The notes beneath the pieces are model-generated. The model saw nothing but the letters and a program-made list of their open reading frames with translations. It searched no databases and was not told where the DNA came from. From Saccharothrix obliqua (GTDB taxonomy: Bacteria > Actinomycetota > Actinomycetes > Mycobacteriales > Pseudonocardiaceae), in contig NZ_JAHXGQ010000002.1 in the NCBI RefSeq assembly GCF_019375475.1, positions 826,107 to 890,106 on the forward strand: 64,000 nucleotides of DNA, written 5' to 3'. Positions 24,262-31,618 of the stretch are shown piece after piece; position 1 is the stretch's first letter, and each line of letters starts with the position of its first letter. The translations under genes and the position numbers were made by a program.

Positions 24262-24990
24262 GCCGGGTCGTTTTTTCGAGGGGGCGGATTTCGTACATGA
24301 TCCGCCCCATCGTGCGTACCTGCGGCGATGGTGGCTTTTTCGGGCATTTTCGGGGGCAGAATCGCGTTGCCGGAAACAAGGAGCGCGGCCACCCCGGCGA
24401 AGCAACGCGCCCGGCCCGCGACCGCCCTACCCAGCCCCGCCCCGCTCCCCCGTCCCCCTCGTCGCCCCGCCAACCCAGCCCACCGCCGACCCGCCGTCTC
24501 GCCACCTGCCTCGCCGATCTCCCGTCCAGCGCCTGCCCGTCCAGCACCTGGTCGCCCAGCGCCTGCCCGTCCAGCGCCTGGTCACCGCGCGCCGACCCGC
24601 GCGCCCATTCGCGGCGCTGGCTGGGGATCGAAGCGGCCGGGTTCGCCTGGGTTCGCGAGGCTCACCTCGGATCGCGGACCGCGATGGATCGCTCGCGAAC
24701 CAGTTGGCCGCCGGTCGCTGCGTCGCCCTCCGCAGCGCTGCGTCACCCCAACCGCCCGGTGTGGACGGTCGGGACTTGTTGGCGTGCGAGCGTTTCCCCG
24801 TTCACGGCTCCGCCGATCGTTCGAGGTCGGGCGACGTGGTCGGTGGAGGGGTTGTGTTCGCGGTGCTTTCCGTTCCGCGGGGGCTTGCTGGGCCTTGGAC
24901 GGTTGCGGGCGCAGGGAGTGGCGAGTGGCGGGTTTGGGTCGGGGGTGGGGGCTGGAGCGCGGGGCGGAAGGTGCGAGTGGAGGTGGGTTC
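24262..24990. other. 0.73 kb non-coding gap inside the Asp23 locus, with stem structures
   Basis: No ribosome site or recognisable protein is seen. It holds a 9 bp hairpin (GGGGCGGAT at 24281-24289 with ATCCGCCCC at 24300-24308), a 30 bp direct repeat (24531-24560 and 24561-24590, GCCTGCCCGTCCAGC core), and a long nested stem at 24650-24701. Composition switches from C-rich to G-rich on the + strand near 24800. Confidence 0.5.
24281..24308 (+). terminator. Hairpin after the first Asp23 genes
   Basis: Arms GGGGCGGAT and ATCCGCCCC form a perfect 9 bp stem with a 10-base loop, 20 bp after the 87-residue gene. A T6 run precedes rather than follows it, so it may end transcription factor-dependently or only protect the mRNA end. 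Confidence 0.4.
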
Positions 24991-25245
24991 GTGGATCGGC
25001 GGGCGGAGGTTCGGGCGTTTGTTCGGGCCAACCATCCGGATGTCGGGGGTGATCCGGAGGTGTTTGTGCGGGGGTTGGAGGCGTTGCGGCGGGGGTTGCG
25101 GGAGGACGGTCGGGACGGGGCTGGTGGGGCGCCTGGCTGTGAGCGGGTGGATCGGTGGGATGCGCCTGTTGTGTTCGTGGCCGGGGGGCGGTGGCGGCGG
25201 GTGGTTGGTTGGGTTTGGAGGCGGCCTCGGCGTCGGCTGGAGTAG
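24991..25245 (+). CDS. Small HPD-motif (J-domain-like) protein
   Basis: An 84-residue protein. GTG 24991 has GGAGG seven bases upstream. The first half reads MDRRAEVRAFVRANHPDVGG followed by DPEVFVRGLEALRR. The HPD triad followed by GGDPE and a helix is the core of a DnaJ J-domain (helix II end, loop, helix III), without helix I or zinc fingers. The second half is basic and Trp/Arg-rich (WRRVVGWVWRRPRRRLE). It might stimulate an Hsp70, but the domain is incomplete, so this is tentative. It lies inside the Asp23 locus on the same strand. Confidence 0.65.
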   Translation: MDRRAEVRAFVRANHPDVGGDPEVFVRGLEALRRGLREDGRDGAGGAPGCERVDRWDAPVVFVAGGRWRRVVGWVWRRPRRRLE

Positions 25246-25488
25246 CGCGGATCGGGCTGGAGCGGGTGGTTGAGGTTGGGTGCTCGGCTGGCTCGGGTGG
25301 GACGCCGGGGGCACGGTGGGTGAGACGCCGAGGGCGGGTTGCGGGAGCGGGTGGGTTGCGGGAGCAGGTGGGTGGTGGGCGGGTTACCGGGCGGAGCAGG
25401 GTGCGGGAGTGAGCGGGGAGCAGGGGCAAGGGATTGAGCGCAAGGCGGGGTTCTGGGTAGCGGCTACGGGTGTTGGGAGTGGGTTGGG

Positions 25489-25665
25489 ATGGGTTGGACT
25501 CGGACTGGCTTGTTGGCCGGGTTGGTGTTGGGGGTTGCGGCTTCCGTTGGGTTCACGGCGTTTCTCGTGACGGTCGCCCTGGGGGTGGTGGGGTTGGTTG
25601 TCGGGCGTGTGCTGGACGGTGACCTCGACCTCGGCGACCTGCTCGGGCGGGGGCGGGATCGGTGA
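25489..25665 (+). CDS. 58-residue small membrane protein of the Asp23 locus
   Basis: ATG 25489 with GGGAG nine bases upstream opens MGWTRTGLLAGLVLGVAASV, a Gly-rich hydrophobic helix. A second helix follows (FLVTVALGVVGLVVGRVL), then the acidic DGDLDLGDLLGRGRDR. It has the shape of the DUF2273-like small membrane proteins found in Asp23 operons of other bacteria. Its TGA overlaps the GTG of the next Asp23-like gene (GTGA), which strongly supports that it is real and coupled. Confidence 0.75.
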   Translation: MGWTRTGLLAGLVLGVAASVGFTAFLVTVALGVVGLVVGRVLDGDLDLGDLLGRGRDR

Positions 25666-25997
25666 GCGGGGCGATGGTTCCCGGGGTGGATGACGAAGTT
25701 GGCTCGCGAGGGGCGTTGGACATCCGGCCCGGCGTGCTGCGCAAAGTCGCCACTCGGGCTGTGTCGCTTGTGGACGGTGTCGGGCACGGCCCCTCGGTCA
25801 AGGTGCACGACGAGGGCGGGGTGCTGGACGTCGCGGTCCGGATCGCGCTCCACTACCCGTCCCCCGTCCTGCCCGCGGCCACGGCGGTGCGGCGATCCGT
25901 TGCCGGCGAGGTGGAGCGCATCACCGGCTACCGGGTCCGCGACGTGACCGTGACGGTGGCGGCGCTCCGCCCCGCTCCCCGACCCCGGGTGGGGTGA
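25662..25997 (+). CDS. Second Asp23/Gls24-like protein
   Basis: A 111-residue protein. GTG 25662 overlaps the previous stop; ATG 25674 is an alternative. It has the Asp23 pattern: RPGVLRKVATRAVSLVDGV, then PSVKVHDEGGVLDVAVRIAL and EVERITGYRVRDVTVTVAAL. It is shorter than the first copy and without its long N-terminus. It is followed after six bases by the DUF6286 gene, so 25489-27085 forms one tight operon. Probably assembles with the other Asp23 proteins at the membrane. Confidence 0.85.
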   Translation: MSGAMVPGVDDEVGSRGALDIRPGVLRKVATRAVSLVDGVGHGPSVKVHDEGGVLDVAVRIALHYPSPVLPAATAVRRSVAGEVERITGYRVRDVTVTVAALRPAPRPRVG

Positions 25998-26003
25998 GCG
26001 CCG

Positions 26004-26552
26004 GTGCGTGGCTTCCTCCGGTTCCTCTCCCCCTTCCTCGGCCTGGCCGTCGCGGCGCTCGGGGGGCTGGTGATCGCCGACGTCCTGTGGCACTGGGCGG
26101 GCAACGGGCACGTCGTCCCCTGGCCCCGCGACCTCGCCTGGACCGACGACCGGGTGCGCACCGCGGGCCTGATCACCGCCGCGGCCGGGTTGGTGCTGCT
26201 GGTCATCGCCGCGGCCGCCCGCTTCCGGTACGTCCGGCTGCACGACCCGGCGGACGGCGTCGTGGTCACCACCTCGCCGACCGCGCTGGCACGCGTCGTC
26301 GGCCACCGGGTGCGTGCCGAGGAAGGCGTGTCGTCCGCATCGGTCACGGTGTCCCGGCGCAAGGTGCACGTCCGCGCGACGAGCGCGCTCTACGACGAGG
26401 CGACGCTGCGCCCACGCCTGCTGGAGGTCGTGGGCGACACGGTGCGCGGCCTGCCGATCGCCCGCACGCCGAAGGTCTCGGTGGTGGTGAGTTCGCCGAA
26501 GGACCGCCGCCCGGTCGGCAACCCCGTCGGCAAGCCGGAGGTGGCGCGGTGA
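26004..26552 (+). CDS. DUF6286-like membrane protein
   Basis: A 182-residue protein starting at GTG 26004. Two hydrophobic helices occur at about residues 9-30 and 53-73 (LITAAAGLVLLVIAAAARF), then a soluble domain (GVVVTTSPTALARVVGHRVR, EEGVSSASVTVSRRKVHVRA). This domain resembles the one in the AmaP-like protein that follows, so the two look like an ancient duplication. The overlap with the next gene is GTGA. Likely a membrane anchor or scaffold of the Asp23 complex. Confidence 0.8.
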   Translation: MRGFLRFLSPFLGLAVAALGGLVIADVLWHWAGNGHVVPWPRDLAWTDDRVRTAGLITAAAGLVLLVIAAAARFRYVRLHDPADGVVVTTSPTALARVVGHRVRAEEGVSSASVTVSRRKVHVRATSALYDEATLRPRLLEVVGDTVRGLPIARTPKVSVVVSSPKDRRPVGNPVGKPEVAR

Positions 26553-27085
26553 TCGCCCGCTCGTACCGCACCGAACGCGTGTGCGCCACGCTGCTGGGCC
26601 TGGTGGCGTTGCTGGTGGGCGTCGGCGCGGTGGTGCTGCACGCCCGCCACGTGAACCGACCGGTGCTGGACCCGACAGCCCTGGACTGGGCGCGCGACCA
26701 CCTGTTGTGGGTGCGGGTCGGGTTGTTGTTGCTCGGGCTGCTGCTCGTGGTCATCGGCCTGCGGTGGGTGTGGCGGGCGGTGACGCCGGAGCGGCACCCG
26801 GACCTGACGTTGGAGCGGGACGTGGTGGTCACCTCCGGCGCGCTCGCGGACGCCGTGCGGGCCGACGCGGAGGCGGTCGAGGGGGTGTCCTCGGCGCGGG
26901 TCAAGGTGATCGGCGAGCCGGCGTTGCGGATGAAGCTGACGCTGCGGCAGGGCGCGGACGTGCGCGTGGTGTGGCGGGAGCTGGACGGGGTGCTGGGCCG
27001 GGCGCGGGAGGCGCTGGGCGTGTCGACGCTGCCGACCGCGGTGCGCCTCGACCTGGCGGCGCGTTCCCGGCAACGCGTGCGCTGA
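26549..27085 (+). CDS. AmaP-like alkaline-shock membrane anchor
   Basis: A 178-residue protein starting at GTG 26549 overlapping the previous stop. Two membrane helices (VCATLLGLVALLVGVGAVVL and LWVRVGLLLLGLLLVVIGLR) flank a loop, and a cytoplasmic alpha/beta domain follows (GALADAVRADAEAVEGVSSA, LRMKLTLRQGADVRVVW). Topology matches AmaP, which tethers Asp23 to the membrane in Staphylococcus. Last gene of the Asp23 operon; a ligase gene follows after 27 bp. Confidence 0.82.
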   Translation: MIARSYRTERVCATLLGLVALLVGVGAVVLHARHVNRPVLDPTALDWARDHLLWVRVGLLLLGLLLVVIGLRWVWRAVTPERHPDLTLERDVVVTSGALADAVRADAEAVEGVSSARVKVIGEPALRMKLTLRQGADVRVVWRELDGVLGRAREALGVSTLPTAVRLDLAARSRQRVR

Positions 27086-27112
27086 GCACGACCACCAGGC
27101 AGGATGTGCCGC

Positions 27113-28186
27113 GTGGTGCTTCCGCTGAACCCGCCCGTGCAGCCGATGCTGGCGACGGCGGTGGACGAGATACCGACCGGCGCGGACTGGGTGTTCGAGC
27201 CGAAGTGGGACGGTTACCGCTGCCTGGTTTTCCGGGACGGGGACGAGGTGTTCCTCCAGTCCCGCAGCGGCAAGCCGCTCAACCGATACTTCCCGGAGGC
27301 GGTGGCGGCGCTGGGTCGCGCGTTGCCGGACCGGGTGGTGGTGGACGGCGAGCTGGTGGTGGCGAAGGACGACCGGCTGGACTTCGACGCGTTGTCCGAG
27401 CGCATCCACCCGGCGGCGAGCCGGGTGCGGTTGCTGGCGGAGCGGACGCCGGCGAGCTTCGTGGCGTTCGACCTGCTGGCCGCGGGTGACGAGGTGTTGC
27501 TGGACGTGCCGTGCGCGAGCCGCCGGGAGCGGCTGGAGAGCCTGGTGACGCCGGGTGACTCGCTCTACCTGACGCCCGCGACGGCGGACGCGGCGGTGGC
27601 GGCGCAGTGGTTCGAGCTGTTCGAGGGCGCGGGCCTGGACGGCGTGATCGGCAAGCCGGCGAAGGCCGGGTACACGCCGGGCAAGCGGACCATGGTGAAG
27701 GTGAAGCACGCGCGGACGGCCGACTGCGTCGTGGCGGGTCTGCGGTGGCACAAGGACACCGAGCCGGGCACGGCGGTGGGCTCGCTGCTGCTCGGCCTGC
27801 ACGACGAGCGCGGCGTGCTGCACCACGTGGGTGTCGTCGGGTCGTTCAAGGCGGCCGAACGGCGGGAGTTGGCGCGCGAGCTGAGCGGGTTGATCACCGA
27901 GGGCGAGCACCCGTGGTTGGTGGAGCCGGACGGCAGGCGGTTGCCGGGTGAGATCAACCGGTGGCGCGGGAAGCACGCCGACTGGGTGCCGCTGCGGCCG
28001 GAACGGGTGCTGGAGATCGCCTACGCGCAGACGGAGGGCGCGGCGCCGGCGCGGTTGCGGCACAACGGCCAGTTCCGGCGGTGGCGGCCGGACCGGACGC
28101 CCGAGTCGTGCGGCTACGACCAGTTGGAGCAGCCCGCCCGGTACGACGTGGAGTCGGTGCTGCGGGGCGAGGTCCGCCCGGCCTGA
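27113..28186 (+). CDS. ligC: ATP-dependent DNA ligase, LigC type
   Basis: A protein of 357 residues. The adenylated Lys is Lys31 in EPKWDGYRC (KxDG). Further nucleotidyltransferase motifs are VVVDGELVV, SFVAFDLLA, GLDGVIGKP and MVKVKHART, followed by an OB-fold domain. I place the start at GTG 27113 because mycobacterial LigC proteins start at the matching point; ATG 27104 adds three residues. LigC joins nicks and supports repair in base excision or end joining. No Ku gene is present in the window, but a LigD-type polymerase lies at 32887. Confidence 0.9.
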   Translation: MVLPLNPPVQPMLATAVDEIPTGADWVFEPKWDGYRCLVFRDGDEVFLQSRSGKPLNRYFPEAVAALGRALPDRVVVDGELVVAKDDRLDFDALSERIHPAASRVRLLAERTPASFVAFDLLAAGDEVLLDVPCASRRERLESLVTPGDSLYLTPATADAAVAAQWFELFEGAGLDGVIGKPAKAGYTPGKRTMVKVKHARTADCVVAGLRWHKDTEPGTAVGSLLLGLHDERGVLHHVGVVGSFKAAERRELARELSGLITEGEHPWLVEPDGRRLPGEINRWRGKHADWVPLRPERVLEIAYAQTEGAAPARLRHNGQFRRWRPDRTPESCGYDQLEQPARYDVESVLRGEVRPA

Positions 28187-28238
28187 TGTGCACCGAACCC
28201 CGGGCCGGTGACGGCGTGATCGCGTACCGTGCACGGAC

Positions 28239-28694
28239 GTGGGGGATGTCGAGGTCCTCGTCCGGGAACTGGACGAGCGGATGTTGCGGGATTGCACGCG
28301 CCTCACCAAGTGGGGCTGGGTGCACCGAGCCACGGGTGTGGTCTACACGGTGGTGCTGATCCTGGTGCCCGCGGTGCTGGCGGTCGGTTTCACGTCGTCG
28401 GAGACGGCGATCGGCAAGGCGTTGCTGCTGGTCGCGGCGGTGGTGGGTGGGTTGAACGTGACGTTCAAGCCGTACGTGCACAGCCAGAAGCGGCGGGCGG
28501 ACGTGAACACGATGCGGCGGCTGCGGGACCAGTTCCGGGCGGAGGTCGCGCGGGCCGACGACGTGGTCGCCGTCTACGACCGGTACTCGGCGCAGTACGC
28601 GGCGGTGTTCGAGGCGCGTGGCCGGGACCTGGTGGACGGGAAGCTGAGCGCGGAGGCCGACGCCGCGGGCAAGGCGCCGGCCGGCGGGCGTTAG
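28239..28694 (+). CDS. DUF4231/SLATT-like two-helix membrane protein
   Basis: A 151-residue protein. An N-terminal charged helix is followed by two adjacent membrane helices (VVYTVVLILVPAVLAVGF and ALLLVAAVVGGLNVTF), then a long cytosolic helical tail with RRADVNTMRRLRDQFRAEVA. The layout (helix, two TM, coiled tail) fits DUF4231/SLATT-type proteins, some of which are effectors in nucleotide-signalled defence loci. No cyclase, SLOG or nuclease partner is nearby, so a defence role is not supported. Its stop overlaps the convergent exporter gene by 4 bp. Confidence 0.65.
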   Translation: MGDVEVLVRELDERMLRDCTRLTKWGWVHRATGVVYTVVLILVPAVLAVGFTSSETAIGKALLLVAAVVGGLNVTFKPYVHSQKRRADVNTMRRLRDQFRAEVARADDVVAVYDRYSAQYAAVFEARGRDLVDGKLSAEADAAGKAPAGGR

Positions 28695-29611
28695 ACGTCG
28701 GGGCGGGCGGTCCGGGTCGCGCCGATGGAGGCCAGGACGACGCAGCACACGGCGACCCACTGCGCGGGTCGCAGCGCCTCGTGCAGGAGGATCAGCCCGG
28801 CGAGGGCGGCGACGGCGGGTTCCAGGCTCATCAGGATGCCGAACACGCGTGGCGGGATGCGGCGCAGCGCCTCCAGTTCCAGCGAGTAGGGCACGACGGA
28901 GGACAGCAGCGCGACGGCCGCGCCGGCGATCAGCACCACGGGGTCGAGCAGGGCGGCGCCCGCGTCGGCGATGCCGAACGGCAGCGCGAGGGCGGCGCCG
29001 AACACCATGGCCAGCGCGAGGCCGCGCCCGTCGGAGGTGCGGCTGCCGAGCGCGGCGGCGAGCAGGATGTAGCCGGCCCAGCAGGCCGCGGCGGCGAGGG
29101 CGAACAGCACGCCGGTCAGTTCCAGGCCGCCGTCGGCCCTGGTCAGCAGCAGCACGCCGGCGGCGGCGAGCAACGCCCACAGGCCGTCGAGCCAGCGGCG
29201 TGACCCGAGCACCGCGACGGCGAGCGGCCCGAGGAACTCGATGGTGACGGCCGCGCCGAGCGGGATGCGTTCGATGGCCTGGTAGAAGGTCAGGTTCATC
29301 GCGCCAAGCACGAGGCCGTAGCCCGCGATGACCAGCAGGGTGCGGCGGTCCACGCGCAGCGACGGCCGCCACACGGCGACGAGCAGCACGGCCGCGAGCA
29401 CGAGGCGGAGCGTGACGGTGCCCGCCGGGCCGGCGAGGGTGAACAGCTGCTTGGCGACGGCCGCGCCGACCTGGACGCTGACGATGCCCACCAGCACCAG
29501 CGCGGGCGGGGGTATCGCGCCGAACGCGCGCGCGGCGGCGGCGAACGGACCGGAGTCGCGGAACCGACGTTCGGGGATGCCTTCCACGTGCACCATGACC
29601 ACGTCGCCCAT
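28691..29611 (-). CDS. EamA/DMT-family exporter
   Basis: A 306-residue protein with ten predicted membrane helices in two EamA repeats (first from about residue 35, second from about 175). The RhtA-like features LGAMNLTFYQAIERIPLGAA and SVVPYSLELEALRRIPP are visible. RhtA-type members export amino acids such as threonine and homoserine or other small metabolites. It starts at ATG 29611 with GGAG upstream. It is divergent from the lipoprotein gene at 29687, separated by 75 bp. Confidence 0.9.
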   Translation of the reverse strand: MGDVVMVHVEGIPERRFRDSGPFAAAARAFGAIPPPALVLVGIVSVQVGAAVAKQLFTLAGPAGTVTLRLVLAAVLLVAVWRPSLRVDRRTLLVIAGYGLVLGAMNLTFYQAIERIPLGAAVTIEFLGPLAVAVLGSRRWLDGLWALLAAAGVLLLTRADGGLELTGVLFALAAAACWAGYILLAAALGSRTSDGRGLALAMVFGAALALPFGIADAGAALLDPVVLIAGAAVALLSSVVPYSLELEALRRIPPRVFGILMSLEPAVAALAGLILLHEALRPAQWVAVCCVVLASIGATRTARPDV

Positions 29612-29686
29612 CTTGCTCCGCTCACCGAAGTCTCACCTGCGTTGTGTGAGGCTTTGCACGACCGTCGGGAGAGAGTGGGGAAGATC

Positions 29687-31225
29687 GTGCCGCGTCGGCG
29701 TCACGCCGCCCTGTTGCTGGTGGCTCTGAGCGCGCTGGCCGCGTGCAGCGCGGGTCCGTCGTCACGGCCGGTGATCGCCGTGCACGGTGACGGCGCGCAG
29801 ACGCAGACCCAGGCCCCGGCGGGCGCACGGGACATCCCGCCGCTGGGCGCCATGAAGTCGAACCTGACGTGGTCGCAGTGCACCGAGTCGACGCGGCTGC
29901 GGATGGGTGCGACGGCGCCGGCGGGCGACCAGTCGTACGAGTGCGCGCGGCTGGTGGTGCGGCTGGACGCGCCGAGCCGGCCGGGTCGCGGCAACCTCGG
30001 CCTGTCGTTGCTGAAGGTGGGCACGGGCGGCAGCGCGCTGGTGGTGGTGGGTGACGCGGGTGGCGAGCCGGGCACGGTGAAGGCGGCGCGGTTGGCGGCG
30101 TCGCTGCCGCCCGCGTTGTTGAGCACGTTCTCGCTGATCGGCGTGGACCGGCGGGGCACGGGCAAGTCGGACGGGGTGCAGTGCGTGCCGGAGGTGGCGC
30201 GGGCGGGCATCGTGGAGGCCGACCCGGCCGACCCGTCGCAGGAGGACCTGCTGGCGGCTGTCGGGCGGGCCAGCCAGGAGTGCGTGCTGGACCTGGAGAA
30301 CCGGCTGCCGGCGGTGGACTCGTGGCGGGCGGCGGCGGACCTGGAGGCCGTGCGCGAGGCGCTGGGCGCCGACCACCTGAACGCGATCGGCGTCGGTGAC
30401 GGGTCGAAGGTGCTGACCCTGTACGCGGGCCGGTTCCCGGACCGGGTCGGCCGCCTGGTGTTCGACGGCGCGCCGGACCCGACGATGGACGTGCCGTCGG
30501 CGGCGGAGGCGCGGGCGGCGGCCGCGGAGGACGCGTTCGAGGCGTTCCAGAAGGACTGCGTGGTGCGCGGGTGCGCGTTGGGCGCGGACGCGACGAGGCG
30601 GTTCACGGAGCTGCTGTCGGCGTTGCGGGACAGGCCGTTGCGTGGTGGCGAGGTGGACCTGACGCCGGGTGCGGCGGTGTCGGCGGTGCTGGCGGGGCTG
30701 GCGGACCGGCCGCGGTGGCCGGCGCTGGCGGACGCGGTGGTGGCGGCCGAGACGGGCAACGCGGGTCCGCTGCTGGAGTTCGTGCGGCCGCAGGTGGTGG
30801 ACCGGGACGAGAACCCGGCGTTGTTCGACGCGGGTTTCGTGACGGCGTGCAACGACACCACGACGCGCGTGCCGCCGGAGCGGGTGGCGGGCATCGCGGA
30901 GGACTGGCGGGGCAGGCACCCGTTGTTCGGCGGGTGGTTCGCGCGCCGGATGCTGCTGTGCGGGCCGTTCCCGGTGCCGCCGCTGCCGGAGACGCCGAAG
31001 GTGGGTTCCGCGCCGCCCGTGCTGGTGCTGACGACGGCGGCGGACCCGGTGACGCCGCGGTCGGGCACGGAGCGCGCGGCGCAGGCGTTGCCGGCCGGTG
31101 TGGTGGTCGGTTGGCAGGGCGGCGGGCACGGCGCGCTCGGCCAGTCGTCGTGCGCCGCGACGGCCGCGCGCGAATTCCTGGTGGACGCCGTGCTGCCCAC
31201 GAACGGCACCGTCTGCCCGCCGTGA
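29687..31225 (+). CDS. TAP-like alpha/beta-hydrolase lipoprotein without the nucleophile Ser
   Basis: A protein of about 512 residues. A lipoprotein signal (LLLVALSALAAC) would place lipidated Cys20 at the membrane. The body is the actinobacterial tripeptidyl aminopeptidase-like family: GVDRRGTGKSDGVQC, FPDRVGRLVFDGAPDP, a helical cap, and a C-terminal domain with LTTAADPVTPRSG (acid) and GGGHGALGQSSC (His). At the nucleophile elbow, where active members read GxSxG, this one reads GVGDG, with Gly at about residue 237. Asp and His remain, so it is probably catalytically dead and may bind peptides. GTG 29675 is an alternative start. Confidence 0.85.
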   Translation: MPRRRHAALLLVALSALAACSAGPSSRPVIAVHGDGAQTQTQAPAGARDIPPLGAMKSNLTWSQCTESTRLRMGATAPAGDQSYECARLVVRLDAPSRPGRGNLGLSLLKVGTGGSALVVVGDAGGEPGTVKAARLAASLPPALLSTFSLIGVDRRGTGKSDGVQCVPEVARAGIVEADPADPSQEDLLAAVGRASQECVLDLENRLPAVDSWRAAADLEAVREALGADHLNAIGVGDGSKVLTLYAGRFPDRVGRLVFDGAPDPTMDVPSAAEARAAAAEDAFEAFQKDCVVRGCALGADATRRFTELLSALRDRPLRGGEVDLTPGAAVSAVLAGLADRPRWPALADAVVAAETGNAGPLLEFVRPQVVDRDENPALFDAGFVTACNDTTTRVPPERVAGIAEDWRGRHPLFGGWFARRMLLCGPFPVPPLPETPKVGSAPPVLVLTTAADPVTPRSGTERAAQALPAGVVVGWQGGGHGALGQSSCAATAAREFLVDAVLPTNGTVCPP

Positions 31226-31320
31226 CGGCGGTTTCCGATTAATCGCCGAAGCATTTTTTCCGGTTTGCGCGTGCTCGTCGGGAACCGAATTAACCGCACA
31301 TTTCCGGCGGGTGACGCGGT

Positions 31321-31354
31321 ACGGCCCCCGGCGGGTGTTCCCACCGGGGGCCGT
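31321..31354 (-). terminator. Terminator hairpin for the Cys-rich peptide gene
   Basis: Arms ACGGCCCCCGGCGGG (31321-31335) and CCCACCGGGGGCCGT (31340-31354) pair over 15 positions with one mismatch and a 4-base loop. It lies 19 bp beyond the stop of the Cys-rich peptide on the minus strand and also faces the lipoprotein gene, so it may work both ways. Confidence 0.7.
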
Positions 31355-31373
31355 GCCGGGTCGTGCACGCGGG

Positions 31374-31475
31374 TCAGCAGCTGGAACAGCACCCGCAGCC
31401 GGGGCCGGTGCAGCCGCCGCAGCAGCCGCAGCCGGCGGCCTGGGGCTGTTCGACCGTCGTGATCTCTACCGCCAT
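31374..31475 (-). CDS. 33-residue Cys-rich peptide
   Basis: ATG 31475 with GGGAGG five bases upstream. The peptide is MAVEITTVEQPQAAG followed by CGCCGGCTGPGCGCCSSC: eight Cys in the last 18 residues, among Gly, with no Lys or Arg. A short non-Cys leader-like part plus a Cys/Gly core looks like a RiPP precursor or a tiny metallothionein (CxCC, CxxC and CxCC metal-type spacing). No modifying enzyme or transporter is adjacent; the nearest candidate is the MNIO enzyme at 38518. A strong terminator follows, which argues for a dedicated, abundant transcript. Confidence 0.75.
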   Translation of the reverse strand: MAVEITTVEQPQAAGCGCCGGCTGPGCGCCSSC

Positions 31476-31618
31476 GATGTCCTCCCGGTGATCGCGCGGA
31501 TTTCGAGCACTGGCAAGGTATGACGGCCCCCACAATGCGCCCCGCCGCCGGGCGAGGGAAGCCCCGTCACCCGATCGCGGGCATTTGTCAGCGGAACGTC
31601 GCAGTACGTGCCCGTATT

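Noticed and set aside
24531..24590. Possible CRISPR-like repeat
   Set aside because: Only two adjacent 30 bp units without spacers; a simple tandem duplication. No CRISPR array, tRNA or IS element was found in the window.
28239..28694. Defence effector of a nucleotide-signalling system
   Set aside because: The 2TM layout is SLATT-like, but no cyclase, SLOG or nuclease gene is nearby, so only the topology can be claimed.
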